A DNA stretch of 56,399 nt. Source: an uncultured Clostridia bacterium (lineage in GTDB: Bacteria; Bacillota; Clostridia; Oscillospirales; Ruminococcaceae). The notes under the pieces are model-generated. The model saw nothing but the letters and a program-made list of their open reading frames with translations, ran no database searches and was not told the origin of the DNA. The translations under genes and the position numbers were made by a program. The stretch's first letter is position 1. Each line of letters starts with the position of its first letter. Shown here in pieces: positions 35,240-43,638 of this stretch. The stretch lies in the NCBI GenBank assembly GCA_944385925.1, contig CALWZE010000009.1, positions 1-56,399 of the forward strand. Reading direction: 5' to 3'.

Positions 35240-36664
35240 ATGCAAAAAAAGCAATGGATCTCACTTGTGGGGTTTATCCTTTGCGCCGTATTGCTCCTGA
35301 GTTTCATCAGCGAACTTATGAGAGACAAAGGTTCATCCTTCGACGCATATTACGAAGAGCCGGAAAACACAATTGACGCCATATTTGTCGGCAGCAGCCA
35401 TGTATACTCCGGCTACTGCCCCGCTGTACTTTGGCGCGAATACGGGGTTTCTGCCTATAATGTTTACGCATGGAGTCAACCTGTCTGGACTTCTTATTAT
35501 TATATTCGCGAAGCCTTGAAAACACAGTCGCCTCAGGTCGTGTTTCTTGATGTTTCAGGTGTTGTTTACAATATGGGCGGAACAGACTGGCAGAGTGTTG
35601 AACGGACCAATCGCGAAGAAAATATAACTTTCAATGCGGGATGGGAACGCTTCGCACTGACAATTGCCAGCCAAACACCGGAAAGTCCCCGGTTCGATCT
35701 TGAGTTATACCACAATAAATGGAAGTATCCTGACAGAATAGAGTTAATTCATAAAAACGATACCTCTCTTGCTTTTTTGAGAAATGCGGGTCTGCTGTTT
35801 GAAACGATTGATTATGAAATCTTTAATTACAGTTTTTACACCGACGTAACGTCTCCCTCTGATAAGGCAGTCCATTACCTGGAAAAAATTACGGAACTGT
35901 CAGAAAAAGAGGGATTCCGGCTGGTATATATCCTGACACCTTATACCTCAAATGAGCAGCAGAATGCCGCGATCAACTGGATACATCAATATGCAGACGA
36001 ACACGGCATAGACTTTTTGGACTTCATGCGGGAGGATGGCGCAGCCAGCGGATTTGATTATCAGGCGGACATGGCAGACGGGGATCATGTCAATGTGCAT
36101 GGCGCGTTCAAACTTACGCGGCACTGCGGAGAGTATCTCAAATCGCTCGGATTAACCGAACAAAGAGACAAACCTAATGCGGCGGCGCTGGATCAGGCTG
36201 CGGACGCTACCTATCGCATGATCGAATATACATTCCTGTTTGACGAAACCTGTACACCACAGATATATGGAGAGTGGCTCGCTCAAAACCAGGCATATCA
36301 CGCCGCTATTATTACACCGCAGAATATTACTGCTCAGCAGCTTGAATTGTTTGAGCAGCTTGACTTTGAGCCAACAAAGGATTCTCTGGTTGCAATTCAG
36401 AATGGAGAATTGAAACAGGAATTCCTTTTTGCAAACAATATGGCTGAAATCGAGTTCCCAAATACGCTGCTCGTTGCAGAACAGGCTGAAAGTGAAATTA
36501 CAATAAATTTGGGCAGCCAATCACTTTGGACAGGCTCTCAGGAAGATCTGATCGTCGTGCTTTATGATGATCCCCTTGAACAGCTTGTTTATATTGTCAG
36601 CTTTGACCCACAGGGTGTTGTGAACGTCCAGGGATTCAGTCAAGAAGTTCGCGGCATGGGTTAA
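35240..36664 (+). CDS. SGNH/GDSL-type acyltransferase, DltD-position partner
   Basis: A 474-residue protein with an N-terminal membrane anchor (residues about 7-25) and an outside SGNH domain. The nucleophile region is FVGSSHVYSGY (Ser52/Ser53) and the catalytic DxxH is Asp280-His283 in DGDHVNVHGA. It probably receives the acyl group from the MBOAT's C-terminal Tyr and transfers it to an envelope polymer, the role of DltD, but overall sequence is not close to DltD as I recall it. Residues 300-474 form an extra C-terminal domain, beta-rich at its end, that I do not recognise. It starts 15 bases after the MBOAT stop. Confidence 0.78.
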   Translation: MQKKQWISLVGFILCAVLLLSFISELMRDKGSSFDAYYEEPENTIDAIFVGSSHVYSGYCPAVLWREYGVSAYNVYAWSQPVWTSYYYIREALKTQSPQVVFLDVSGVVYNMGGTDWQSVERTNREENITFNAGWERFALTIASQTPESPRFDLELYHNKWKYPDRIELIHKNDTSLAFLRNAGLLFETIDYEIFNYSFYTDVTSPSDKAVHYLEKITELSEKEGFRLVYILTPYTSNEQQNAAINWIHQYADEHGIDFLDFMREDGAASGFDYQADMADGDHVNVHGAFKLTRHCGEYLKSLGLTEQRDKPNAAALDQAADATYRMIEYTFLFDETCTPQIYGEWLAQNQAYHAAIITPQNITAQQLELFEQLDFEPTKDSLVAIQNGELKQEFLFANNMAEIEFPNTLLVAEQAESEITINLGSQSLWTGSQEDLIVVLYDDPLEQLVYIVSFDPQGVVNVQGFSQEVRGMG

Positions 36665-36693
36665 CAGCCAATTTTACAATTCTGAGGTGAAAG

Positions 36694-38235
36694 ATGAAGA
36701 CATCCGTCGTTCAGTACTTAGAGGAAAATGCTGCTATTCGGCCGGATAATACAGCCTTTGCCGATGCGAAAAACTCTATCACTTACAGTGCCCTGCTTTC
36801 CTGTGTGCAGTCGGTTGCAACTTTTGTTGCCAAGCATTCAAAGGGCCGCTGTCCTGTGGCTGTTCTAGGTGAAAAATCCTGCAATGTTGTCGCCGCTTTT
36901 CTGGGTATAGCCTATGCAGGATGCTTTTATGTTCCCCTTGATCCAAAACATCCGGCCGAGCGGTTGAATGGCATTCTGGACAGCCTCTGTCCTGTCTTAA
37001 TTCTGGTGGAAGGCGCTGCAGGTGAGCGGGCTGCGGCCTCTTTGGGCCTTTTCCAAAATTCAGAAGACAACCAAAAACAGGCATTTCTCCTTAAAGATGC
37101 GCTTGACCACCCCATAGATGCAGTATTGCTTGCACAGCGGCGCAGAGCCGCTGTGGATATCGACCCTTTATACGCGATATTCACAAGCGGATCGACCGGA
37201 AAACCCAAAGGCGTTTTGGTCAGTCATCGCTCAGTTATTGATTTTATCGAGGTTTTCTCGCAAACGTTTGGATTTGATGAAACAACCGTTTTTGGAAACC
37301 AGGCGCCATTTGATTTCGATGTTTCGGTGAAGGATATTTATACCGGTCTTCGGTGCGGAGCCCGGGTAGAATTGTTGGAAAAATCACTTTTTTCTTTTCC
37401 GGTTCAGCTCTTGGACCGCTTGGAAGAACGTGGTGTGAATACTTTGGTTTGGGCAGTTTCAGCGCTGGTCATTATTTCCACAATCGATGCACTTGCAGAA
37501 AAACGGCCCGAAAAACTTGCAAACATACTTTTCAGCGGGGAAACCATGCCTATTCGCCATCTGACCTATTGGCGCCAGCATTATCCCGATGCAAAATTTG
37601 TCAACTTGTACGGTCCTACCGAAATCACCTGCAACTGCACCTATTATCAGATCTCTCCTGAGGAGAATTTTGCCGAAGAATCGGCATTGCCAATCGGTTC
37701 TGCCTTTCCCAATGAACAGGTATTTTTGCTTGATTCCAACGACCACGAAATTACTTCGCCGGGTGAAGTCGGGGAATTATGTGTTGCCGGGACCTGTCTT
37801 GCATTAGGTTATTTGAATGATCCCGAGCGCACGCAGGCAGTGTTTTGTCAAAATCCTCTCACCCGCGGGTGGCCGGAAAAAATATACCGCACTGGCGACC
37901 TTGCCTGCTATGGCGAGAATGGTCTGCTCTACTTCCGCTCACGCAAGGATTTTCAAATTAAGCATATGGGGCACCGAATTGAGCTGCAGGAAATAGAGCT
38001 CCACATCCAGTCCATCGACAATGTGAATCGCTGCTGCTGTGTGTTTTTCAAAGACCGGCAAAAAATTGTCGCTTTCTATGAAGGGACAGCAAGCACAAAA
38101 GAAATCATTGGTGTTTTACGGAAAAAACTCCCTCCGTACATGATCCCCAATGTTTTTGAACAGCTTGAGCGACTGCCTATAACGCCAAACGGAAAAATTG
38201 ATAGAACAAAGCTTTCCTGCTATACTGTAAAATAA
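36694..38235 (+). CDS. Amino-acid-activating adenylation enzyme, DltA-like
   Basis: A 513-residue stand-alone adenylation enzyme of the DltA/NRPS type: P-loop FTSGSTGKPKG at 163-173, NQAPFDFDVSVKD at 202-214 with Asp209 at the amino-group-binding position, YGPTE at 306-310, YRTGDL near 402 and a C-terminal NGKIDR. It would activate an amino acid with ATP and load it on the carrier protein encoded next. In DltA the pocket motif after the core is FCGEVLP, whose Cys helps select D-alanine; here it reads FSGETMP (Ser281), so the substrate may differ from D-alanine. DltA is usually the first gene in its operon; here it is third. Confidence 0.88.
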   Translation: MKTSVVQYLEENAAIRPDNTAFADAKNSITYSALLSCVQSVATFVAKHSKGRCPVAVLGEKSCNVVAAFLGIAYAGCFYVPLDPKHPAERLNGILDSLCPVLILVEGAAGERAAASLGLFQNSEDNQKQAFLLKDALDHPIDAVLLAQRRRAAVDIDPLYAIFTSGSTGKPKGVLVSHRSVIDFIEVFSQTFGFDETTVFGNQAPFDFDVSVKDIYTGLRCGARVELLEKSLFSFPVQLLDRLEERGVNTLVWAVSALVIISTIDALAEKRPEKLANILFSGETMPIRHLTYWRQHYPDAKFVNLYGPTEITCNCTYYQISPEENFAEESALPIGSAFPNEQVFLLDSNDHEITSPGEVGELCVAGTCLALGYLNDPERTQAVFCQNPLTRGWPEKIYRTGDLACYGENGLLYFRSRKDFQIKHMGHRIELQEIELHIQSIDNVNRCCCVFFKDRQKIVAFYEGTASTKEIIGVLRKKLPPYMIPNVFEQLERLPITPNGKIDRTKLSCYTVK

Positions 38236-38255
38236 AATAAGAAAGGAAATGTGTT

Positions 38256-38483
38256 ATGGAAAAGTTGATTTCTATTCTTCAGGAAATTAAACCTGATATC
38301 GATTTTGAAACCTGCACTACCCTTATTGATGATGAGTTGTTGGATTCTTTTGACATCATTTCGATTGTGGGAGAATTAAACGATGCTTATGATATAGAAA
38401 TCCCTGCTTCTGAAATTGTTCCCGACAACTTCAACTCCGCAGCTGCGCTTTATGACATGGTTAACCGTCTGGCTGAAGAGTGA
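38256..38483 (+). CDS. Acyl/aminoacyl carrier protein, DltC-like
   Basis: A 75-residue acidic protein with the phosphopantetheine attachment site LLDSFDI (Ser31) and four predicted helices. It follows the ligase gene by 20 bases behind GAAAGGAAA. As DltC does, it would carry the activated amino acid as a thioester to the MBOAT. Last gene of the operon; terminator at 38553-38602. Confidence 0.9.
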   Translation: MEKLISILQEIKPDIDFETCTTLIDDELLDSFDIISIVGELNDAYDIEIPASEIVPDNFNSAAALYDMVNRLAEE

Positions 38484-38552
38484 AAATATTTTCTAATTAT
38501 CCCTAAAAAGTTCCCGGGTTCTGTCGCAATCTTAACGGCTAGAGTAAATCAT

Positions 38553-38602
38553 AAAAACGCATATAAAGTCAGCTAGTTGCCGAACTTTATATGCGTTTTT
38601 TT
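38553..38602 (+). terminator. Terminator of the Dlt-like operon
   Basis: Positions 38553-38569 and 38584-38600 form a 17-bp stem that contains its own A and T flanks and ends in a T run to 38602. Confidence 0.88.
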
Positions 38603-38675
38603 GAAACCTGATAAAGACATCGCGTTAAAAGCAGCGATATGTCCAATCTCTAACAGCAATTTTTCTCAGATGCTA

Positions 38676-38714
38676 AAAAAGAAAGACACGATTCAAAATC
38701 GTGTCTTTCTTTTT
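38676..38714 (-). terminator. Terminator of the tRNA-Arg gene
   Basis: Positions 38676-38692 and 38698-38714 form a 17-bp stem directly downstream of the tRNA on the minus strand, followed by a T run in that direction. Confidence 0.85.
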
Positions 38715-38716
38715 GC

Positions 38717-38793
38717 TGGTGCGCCGGAAGGGACTCGAACCCCCGACCTACTGGTTCGTAGCCAGTCACTCTATCCAGCTGAGCTACCGGCGC
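38717..38793 (-). tRNA. tRNA-Arg (anticodon ACG)
   Basis: A complete 77-nt cloverleaf with encoded CCA. Acceptor GCGCCGG pairs with CCGGCGC followed by A and CCA; the anticodon arm is ACTGG-CTACGAA-CCAGT, giving anticodon ACG; the T arm contains GGTTCGAGTCC. Its 3' end faces the AT-richer Dlt-like operon. Confidence 0.96.
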
Positions 38794-38995
38794 ACATATT
38801 TCGTTAGCTCAATTATGATAGCATATCAATATCGATATGTCAACAGTTTTTCGCCCGATTTTCCTTTTTTCCTTCTGTTCACTTTGTCATTTTTTCTGAT
38901 TTTTCGCTTTATTGCAAGAGGAATTGTCAACTGTTCAACGCGATGGGATTATGTTATAATTATTATAATATTTATTTCCGTTACTGGTGAGCAAA

Positions 38996-39706
38996 ATGAC
39001 TGGTACCCTTGTCAATGCCGGCGCGGTGATCGCCGGTTCGCTGATCGGCCTTTTGGCCAAAAAATGGATCAAACCGGCGCTTTCCGACGGGTTGATGAAA
39101 ATTATCGGCCTCGCAACCCTTTTGATCGGTCTGGGCGGCACATTCAGCTATATGCTCAAGTCCGACTCTGATGGCGTCCTTTCCTCGGAAGGCGGCATGC
39201 TTTTGCTGCTCTCTCTCGTGCTCGGCGCACTGCTCGGCGAGCTTTTGAAGATTGATGACGGGATTGCCCGGCTCAGCGGCTGGGTTGAGCGCAAAATGCG
39301 GCTGGATGGCTTTGCAAAGGGTTTTGTGAGCGCAACGCTGCTTTTCTGTGTTGGGGCGATGACCGTCGTGGGCGCATTTAACGACGGACTGAACAACGAT
39401 CCCAGCCTGCTGTTAGTCAAAAGCGCCATGGACTGCGCAAGCGCAGTATTTTTGTCCGCCGCGCTCGGTGCAGGGGTTCTGTTCGCGTTTATCCCCCTGC
39501 TGCTCTATCAGGGAGCGCTCAGTCTGTGCGCGGGATTGCTAGCCCCGGTTCTGGTGGGAGAGACCCTGTCGGCCGTTTGTCTTGTCGGCTACGCGCTGAT
39601 CGTGGCAATCGGGCTGAACCTGATCGGCCTGACCCGCTTTAAAACCGCCAACCTCTTGCCTGCGCTGGTCGTTGCCGCCCTTGCGGCGCAGTTGCCCTGG
39701 CTATAA
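38996..39706 (+). CDS. DUF554 family membrane protein
   Basis: A 236-residue membrane protein with about seven helices. The opening GTLVNAGAVIAGSLIGLLAK and the central CVGAMTVVGAFNDGLNNDPSLL are characteristic of DUF554. The family has no established function; a role as a small-solute transporter is suspected. The ATG at 38996 is chosen because GGTGAG precedes it; a GTG at 38987 is the alternative. The next gene follows 23 bases later on the same strand. Confidence 0.88.
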   Translation: MTGTLVNAGAVIAGSLIGLLAKKWIKPALSDGLMKIIGLATLLIGLGGTFSYMLKSDSDGVLSSEGGMLLLLSLVLGALLGELLKIDDGIARLSGWVERKMRLDGFAKGFVSATLLFCVGAMTVVGAFNDGLNNDPSLLLVKSAMDCASAVFLSAALGAGVLFAFIPLLLYQGALSLCAGLLAPVLVGETLSAVCLVGYALIVAIGLNLIGLTRFKTANLLPALVVAALAAQLPWL

Positions 39707-39729
39707 TTTTACAGTTGAGGTGAATGATA

Positions 39730-40686
39730 ATGCCCGGTATCCTGTTCATGGTCGTCCCCTGCTACAATGAAGAAGCCGTTCTTCCCGAGACCACCCACCG
39801 GCTTCGTGAAAAATTCAGCGCGCTGATTCAGCAGGAGCTTATTTCTCCGCAAAGCCGCATCGTTTACGTAGACGACGGTTCCAAGGACAAAACCTGGGAA
39901 ATCATCTGCGACACCCACCGGCAGGACAGGCTTTTCCGCGGCGTCAAGCTCTCCCGCAACCGCGGGCACCAGAACGCGCTCCTTGCCGGATTGATGACGG
40001 TTTATTCCGAAGCGGACGCCGTTATTTCGATGGACGCGGACTTGCAGGACGACATCAATGCGATTGACGAGATGGTAAAAAAGTTCAATGAAGGCGCCGA
40101 TATCGTCTATGGCGTCCGCTCCAAGCGGGAGACCGACACCTTCTTCAAGCGCGCGACCGCGGAGGGTTTTTACAAGGTCATGCACGCGCTGGGCGCAAAG
40201 GTCGTCTATAACCATGCGGACTTCCGGCTGATGAGCAGGCGCGCCCTCGCTGCGCTCTCGGAGTATGGCGAAATCAATCTCTTCCTGCGCGGCATGGTGA
40301 CCCTGATCGGTTACAAGACCGATATTGTCTATTATGAACGCAGCGAGCGCTTTGCAGGGGAAAGCAAGTATCCGCTTAAAAAGATGCTCTCCTTTGCCTG
40401 GGACGGCATCACCTCTTTCTCGGTCAAACCGCTTCAAATTATCACCGCTCTTGGCATGGTGGTCTGCTTCTTGAGTGTTATTGGACTTATTTACTGCCTG
40501 GTTTCCTGGATTTGCGGCAGCGTGGTGCCCGGTTGGACCTCCATGACCATGATCGTGCTGCTGCTTGGCGGCGTTCAGCTTCTTTCGCTGGGAATTATCG
40601 GCGAATACATCGGCAAGATCTACGGAGAAGTCAAGCATCGCCCGCGCTATCTTGTGGAAACCTATTTAAACGATGAAGAAAAATAA
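39730..40686 (+). CDS. Glycosyltransferase family 2, GtrB/bactoprenol-glucosyltransferase type
   Basis: A 318-residue protein: a GT-A catalytic domain (VVPCYNEEAVLP near residue 8, VYVDDGSKDKTWE near 45, SMDADLQDD near 99 as the metal-binding site) followed by two C-terminal membrane helices from about 235 to 300. Proteins of this layout load a sugar from a nucleotide onto undecaprenyl phosphate for use outside the membrane, in wall or teichoic acid glycosylation. The ATG at 39730 is preferred to 39724 because GAGG is too close to the latter. A terminator follows at 40695. Confidence 0.88.
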   Translation: MPGILFMVVPCYNEEAVLPETTHRLREKFSALIQQELISPQSRIVYVDDGSKDKTWEIICDTHRQDRLFRGVKLSRNRGHQNALLAGLMTVYSEADAVISMDADLQDDINAIDEMVKKFNEGADIVYGVRSKRETDTFFKRATAEGFYKVMHALGAKVVYNHADFRLMSRRALAALSEYGEINLFLRGMVTLIGYKTDIVYYERSERFAGESKYPLKKMLSFAWDGITSFSVKPLQIITALGMVVCFLSVIGLIYCLVSWICGSVVPGWTSMTMIVLLLGGVQLLSLGIIGEYIGKIYGEVKHRPRYLVETYLNDEEK

Positions 40687-40694
40687 CCTCTTGC

Positions 40695-40722
40695 AAGCGG
40701 CGGATTATCCGCCGCTTTTCTT
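40695..40722 (+). terminator. Terminator of the DUF554-glycosyltransferase operon
   Basis: Positions 40695-40703 and 40709-40717 form a 9-bp GC-rich stem with T-rich 3' flank. Confidence 0.8.
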
Positions 40723-40749
40723 TGTATGTTTCAGTAAAGCAAAAGCCAT

Positions 40750-40900
40750 CAGCCCGCTGGGGAGAGTACGACACTAAGCGCCCTTTACGGGTTGTGAAGC
40801 AAGCAATACAGTTGTCAGATTTAAAAATCTAATGAGAGGTAAACGGCATAATGCCCTCTCGCAGATTTACTCACGACTCCGGCTTAATCTAAGCCGGACG
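40750..40900 (+). ncRNA. Candidate structured RNA, possibly HEARO/omega-RNA-like
   Basis: A stretch without any coding potential but with nested complementarity: AAATCT (40825-40830) with AGATTT (40863-40868), inside it GAGAGG (40834-40839) with CCTCTC (40855-40860), inside that GGCAT/ATGCC (40845-40855), then a perfect 8-bp hairpin CCGGCTTA/TAAGCCGG (40879-40886, 40890-40897). Upstream are further GC-rich complementary pieces (CCCTTTACGGG). The look resembles HEARO RNA, which guides IscB nucleases, but no IscB gene follows. This identification is from memory and tentative; strand is assumed. Confidence 0.35.
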
Positions 40901-41214
40901 GATTGTCCGCTTTGATGCCAAAGCTCCTCGCTGATTTGCCGAAAAGGGTAAACCACTTTTGCACAAAGCGATATGTTCTTAATATCCCCCAAAACCTGCC
41001 GGTCTGGCTGCGGCAGGACAAGCAGAGCAAAAGGCGGCGCATTTTTTTCTCTGACAGATTTGCGGGCAGAAAACCGTTATCCCTGCTTCGCTTACATCCA
41101 TGGTTCATTTGGGGGCTTTCGGCTGTTTCAGCAATCTTAACATTGGCGCTTGCGATGGGCAAAGCCAAGCGCCGCGCAGGGTGATTGCTATGAGCCAAAC
41201 AAAAGGCACTTTAC

Positions 41215-41263
41215 AAAACATTTGTTTATGTGTTAAAATACTTTTAATTGAAACAAATGTTCC
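41215..41263 (+). promoter_or_regulatory. Possible LexA boxes upstream of lexA
   Basis: Two sequences, AAACATTTGTTT (41217-41228 region) and AAACAAATGTTC (41252-41263), match the Gram-positive LexA box GAAC-N4-GTTC with one or two mismatches. Their position just before lexA suggests autoregulation. Weak evidence because both left half sites lack the G. Confidence 0.35.
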
Positions 41264-41279
41264 GGGGGAGGGAAGTTCC

Positions 41280-41867
41280 ATGAGCGAACGTGTCGACAAA
41301 AAGCAGCTGCTCTTTCAGTATCTGGTCGAAAACAGCTTTGATTCTCCGCCAACCGTGCGTGAACTGTGCGAGGCGCTTGGGATCAAATCCACCTCCCAGG
41401 TCCACAAGCTTCTGCACGAGCTGCAGGACGAAGGACTGATCAACATTGTCAAGGGAAAGCGCCGGAACATATCCATACAAAAAAGCGGCAACAGCGTGCA
41501 GGTTCCTCTGCTTGGCACCGTTGCGGCCGGCGTTCCCATCCTTGCGCAGGAAAGCATAGAGGATTATGTCTCCTTCGACAGTCCGCACGAGGACAACACA
41601 GGTCTTTTTGCGCTGCGCGTAAAGGGCGAAAGCATGATCAATGCCGGTATTCTGGACGGAGACATTATCATTGTCCGCCAGACCCCGGTTGCGCAGGACG
41701 GCGAAATAATCGTCGCCCTTTTGGAAGACGAAGCGACTGTCAAACGCATTTTTCACGTTGAGGATCACATCGAGCTGCGTGCGGAGAATCCTCTTTTCTC
41801 CCCCATTATCGCTGAGTCGGTCACTGTCCTTGGCAAGGTCATCGCCAATATACGGTATTACGCATGA
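41280..41867 (+). CDS. lexA: LexA repressor
   Basis: A 195-residue protein with an N-terminal winged HTH (PTVRELCEALGIKSTSQVHK) and a C-terminal S24 peptidase domain. The self-cleavage bond Ala83-Gly84 (GTVAAGVPI), catalytic Ser118 (VKGESMINAG) and Lys155 (EATVKRIFHV) are present. It represses SOS genes until activated RecA triggers cleavage. The ATG at 41280 follows GGGGGAGGG. The stop overlaps the next gene by four bases (ATGA). Confidence 0.93.
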   Translation: MSERVDKKQLLFQYLVENSFDSPPTVRELCEALGIKSTSQVHKLLHELQDEGLINIVKGKRRNISIQKSGNSVQVPLLGTVAAGVPILAQESIEDYVSFDSPHEDNTGLFALRVKGESMINAGILDGDIIIVRQTPVAQDGEIIVALLEDEATVKRIFHVEDHIELRAENPLFSPIIAESVTVLGKVIANIRYYA

Positions 41868-42295
41868 TGGATATTCAGACAATGGATGAAGCGCGCTTTG
41901 CATTTCTTATGATTGGCGGAATGTTTTCCCTGTTCGGGGTGATTTTTGGCGCAATCGGCCTTCCTTTTCTGCTGCGCATCCGGCGCTTCAGGCGGCGCGG
42001 TGTGCAGACCGACGCGGTGGTCGAGCGGCTGGAGTTTTTCAGACAGTCGGTTTTCCCGGTTCTGTCCTACTACGCAGAGGGACAACACATCGAGTCCCGC
42101 AGCACGATCGGGTGCAGTCCCTGTCCCTATCGCGCCGGGGACATCGTTACTATCTGGTATCTTCCGAACAAACCCCACCGCTACGCAATTGAAGGGGATC
42201 GTCCCTCCAAAATACTGGGCGGTGTTTTTGTCGGACTGGGCGGCTTTTTTCTGCTGATTGGAATTTTCTTCCTGTTCCTGTTTCTTCGCGGATAA
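41864..42295 (+). CDS. DUF3592-like small membrane protein
   Basis: A 143-residue protein with a membrane helix near residues 13-36, a central soluble domain (GVQTDAVVERLEF...PVLSYYAEGQ) and a second helix near 118-140. This layout and the V.P...Y..G pattern match DUF3592, a family of unknown function. It is translationally coupled to lexA (4-base overlap), so it may belong to the SOS regulon. Confidence 0.75.
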   Translation: MMDIQTMDEARFAFLMIGGMFSLFGVIFGAIGLPFLLRIRRFRRRGVQTDAVVERLEFFRQSVFPVLSYYAEGQHIESRSTIGCSPCPYRAGDIVTIWYLPNKPHRYAIEGDRPSKILGGVFVGLGGFFLLIGIFFLFLFLRG

Positions 42296-42625
42296 TGGAT
42301 TGCTGTGTACTCTGCACTGCTTTGCGGCCAGAAGTTTCGCGTCTTTTCCGCCGCTTTCGCGCGCTTGCGCAGCGCACCAAATTTTCCCCGATTGAGCCGG
42401 TATTTAATTCGCTATAAGGCATGCCGCCAAGCTGCTTAACGGATGCTGAATTTTTGGGCCTACAGAAACGGCGGCTCGACTTCAAACATGCACGCAATTC
42501 ACAAAGGCAGGCTCTCTTGCACCGCAGCAAGCATGGCAGCCGTTTTTTATGTTTAATGTCTGATGTTGCAATAATGAATCGTTCCCGCAAAGTTTTGCTA
42601 ACCTTTAAAACACATTGTAAAATTT

Positions 42626-42656
42626 CGGAAAATCTCTACAGGATTTTCCGTTTTTT
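42626..42656 (+). terminator. Rho-independent terminator
   Basis: CGGAAAATC (42626-42634) pairs with GATTTTCCG (42642-42650), followed by six T. It may end the lexA operon transcript, 330 bases after the last gene. Confidence 0.75.
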
Positions 42657-43227
42657 ATTTCGCCAAACATGCCTAATATCCCTCTATTCAACCGCCGGCA
42701 GATAAAACATCTAAGTAAACGGCCCGGCTCCGTCCGGTACCTGAGGCGGAAGTATATCGTTTGGCATTTTGGAAAGATTTCCCGCGACAGCGCAAAAGGC
42801 GCTTTCTTATAAGAATAATTATTAAAAAACAGTTCACCTTATCTCTGAAAAATCCCGCAGGAAACTAACCTTTGCATAGCCTGTTCAACTAAAGATGATT
42901 TGCTATTCGCAATTACAAAACACGGCCGTAAATCCGGCTTGAATGTACTCGTTATACTGGATATGTTCATCATCTTTTCGATTAAATTGAAAAAACAATT
43001 CTCTTTGCGCCGCCGCAGAATTTTCTTTCTTTTTCCGCTCACTTGCTGATCGTTCAAGCTCTTTCGCGTTTTCGTTAACAAATTGTTCCCAGGAATTCAT
43101 AAACTGTTTACAATTTAGCTATAGTTAGAACACGGTTATTGCATATACTAACAGTGTACTAAGTTAGCCGCATAACTTAAGTACAATAGCATTATTCCTC
43201 CTCATTAACTGTACCCCTTAAAGCCCT

Positions 43228-43268
43228 GAACCCCCTGAAGCCGCATTCAGGGGGTTCTTCTTTTTTGT
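43228..43268 (+). terminator. Rho-independent terminator of unknown transcript
   Basis: A perfect 12-bp stem (43228-43239 with 43246-43257) followed by a T-rich tail. No gene is visible upstream on this strand within 900 bases. Confidence 0.75.
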
Positions 43269-43554
43269 TTTTTCCGGGAAAGAAAAAGATGGTTTGCGGC
43301 AATCGGTCGAGGGGTATTCTGCCGCTGCCGTAAGGACTTGCAGAAGATTTGCAAAAACCATTGCTAAAGTACTTTATCCAACCGGCTTTGCTGCCCTTTC
43401 TCCGCCTGTCCTGAGCCAAAAATAAACAAAGCCAGTTTTGCAGGAAGCTTAAAAGCATATCGGCGGAAGTTTCAAGTGAAGAGCCGCCGCATAACCGGTC
43501 CCTGTTTCGGGCAGCATCGCTTAAGCATCTGTACAAGTTTTTCTTTATAAAATG

Positions 43555-43596
43555 GCCCCCTGATGTAGATTGTTTTTTCTACATCAGGGGGCTTTT
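43555..43596 (+). terminator. Rho-independent terminator or strong hairpin of unknown transcript
   Basis: A perfect 15-bp stem (43555-43569 with 43578-43592) with TTTT on the right. On the minus strand it could also end transcription of the membrane protein gene at 43639. Confidence 0.75.
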
Positions 43597-43638
43597 GTCA
43601 CGGTACATTTTACCGAACCCATTTATTTTTATACTCTG

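Larger units (their letters stand above)
40687..41279. other. Intergenic region before lexA
   Basis: A 593-base region holding the terminator at 40695, the candidate structured RNA at 40750-40900, a weak 93-codon frame (40903-41184) that encodes no recognised protein, and the lexA promoter area with AAAC-N4-GTTY sites (41215-41226 and 41252-41263). Confidence 0.5.
42296..43638. other. 1.3-kb region without a convincing gene, with several hairpins
   Basis: No frame has both a ribosome binding site and a recognisable product; the best candidate is a charged 65-codon minus-strand frame (42903-43100) with no good site before it. Hairpins with T tails read rightward at 42626-42656, 43228-43268 and 43555-43596, so small transcripts may end here. 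A near-perfect 12-bp inverted repeat lies at 43155-43185. The region may be a relic, a site for small RNAs or simply spacer. Confidence 0.45.

Noticed and set aside
38577-38807. Frame running through the tRNA-Arg gene
   Set aside because: It reads antisense through the tRNA and its terminator and is the commonly seen false tRNA-antisense protein.
40903-41184. 93-codon frame before lexA, with one hydrophobic segment near the end
   Set aside because: No ribosome binding site and no recognised family; it overlaps a region of complementary DNA. It could be a small membrane protein, but support is too weak.
42903-43100. 65-codon charged minus-strand frame
   Set aside because: Composition is protein-like, but no Shine-Dalgarno sequence precedes the ATG and no family is recognised.
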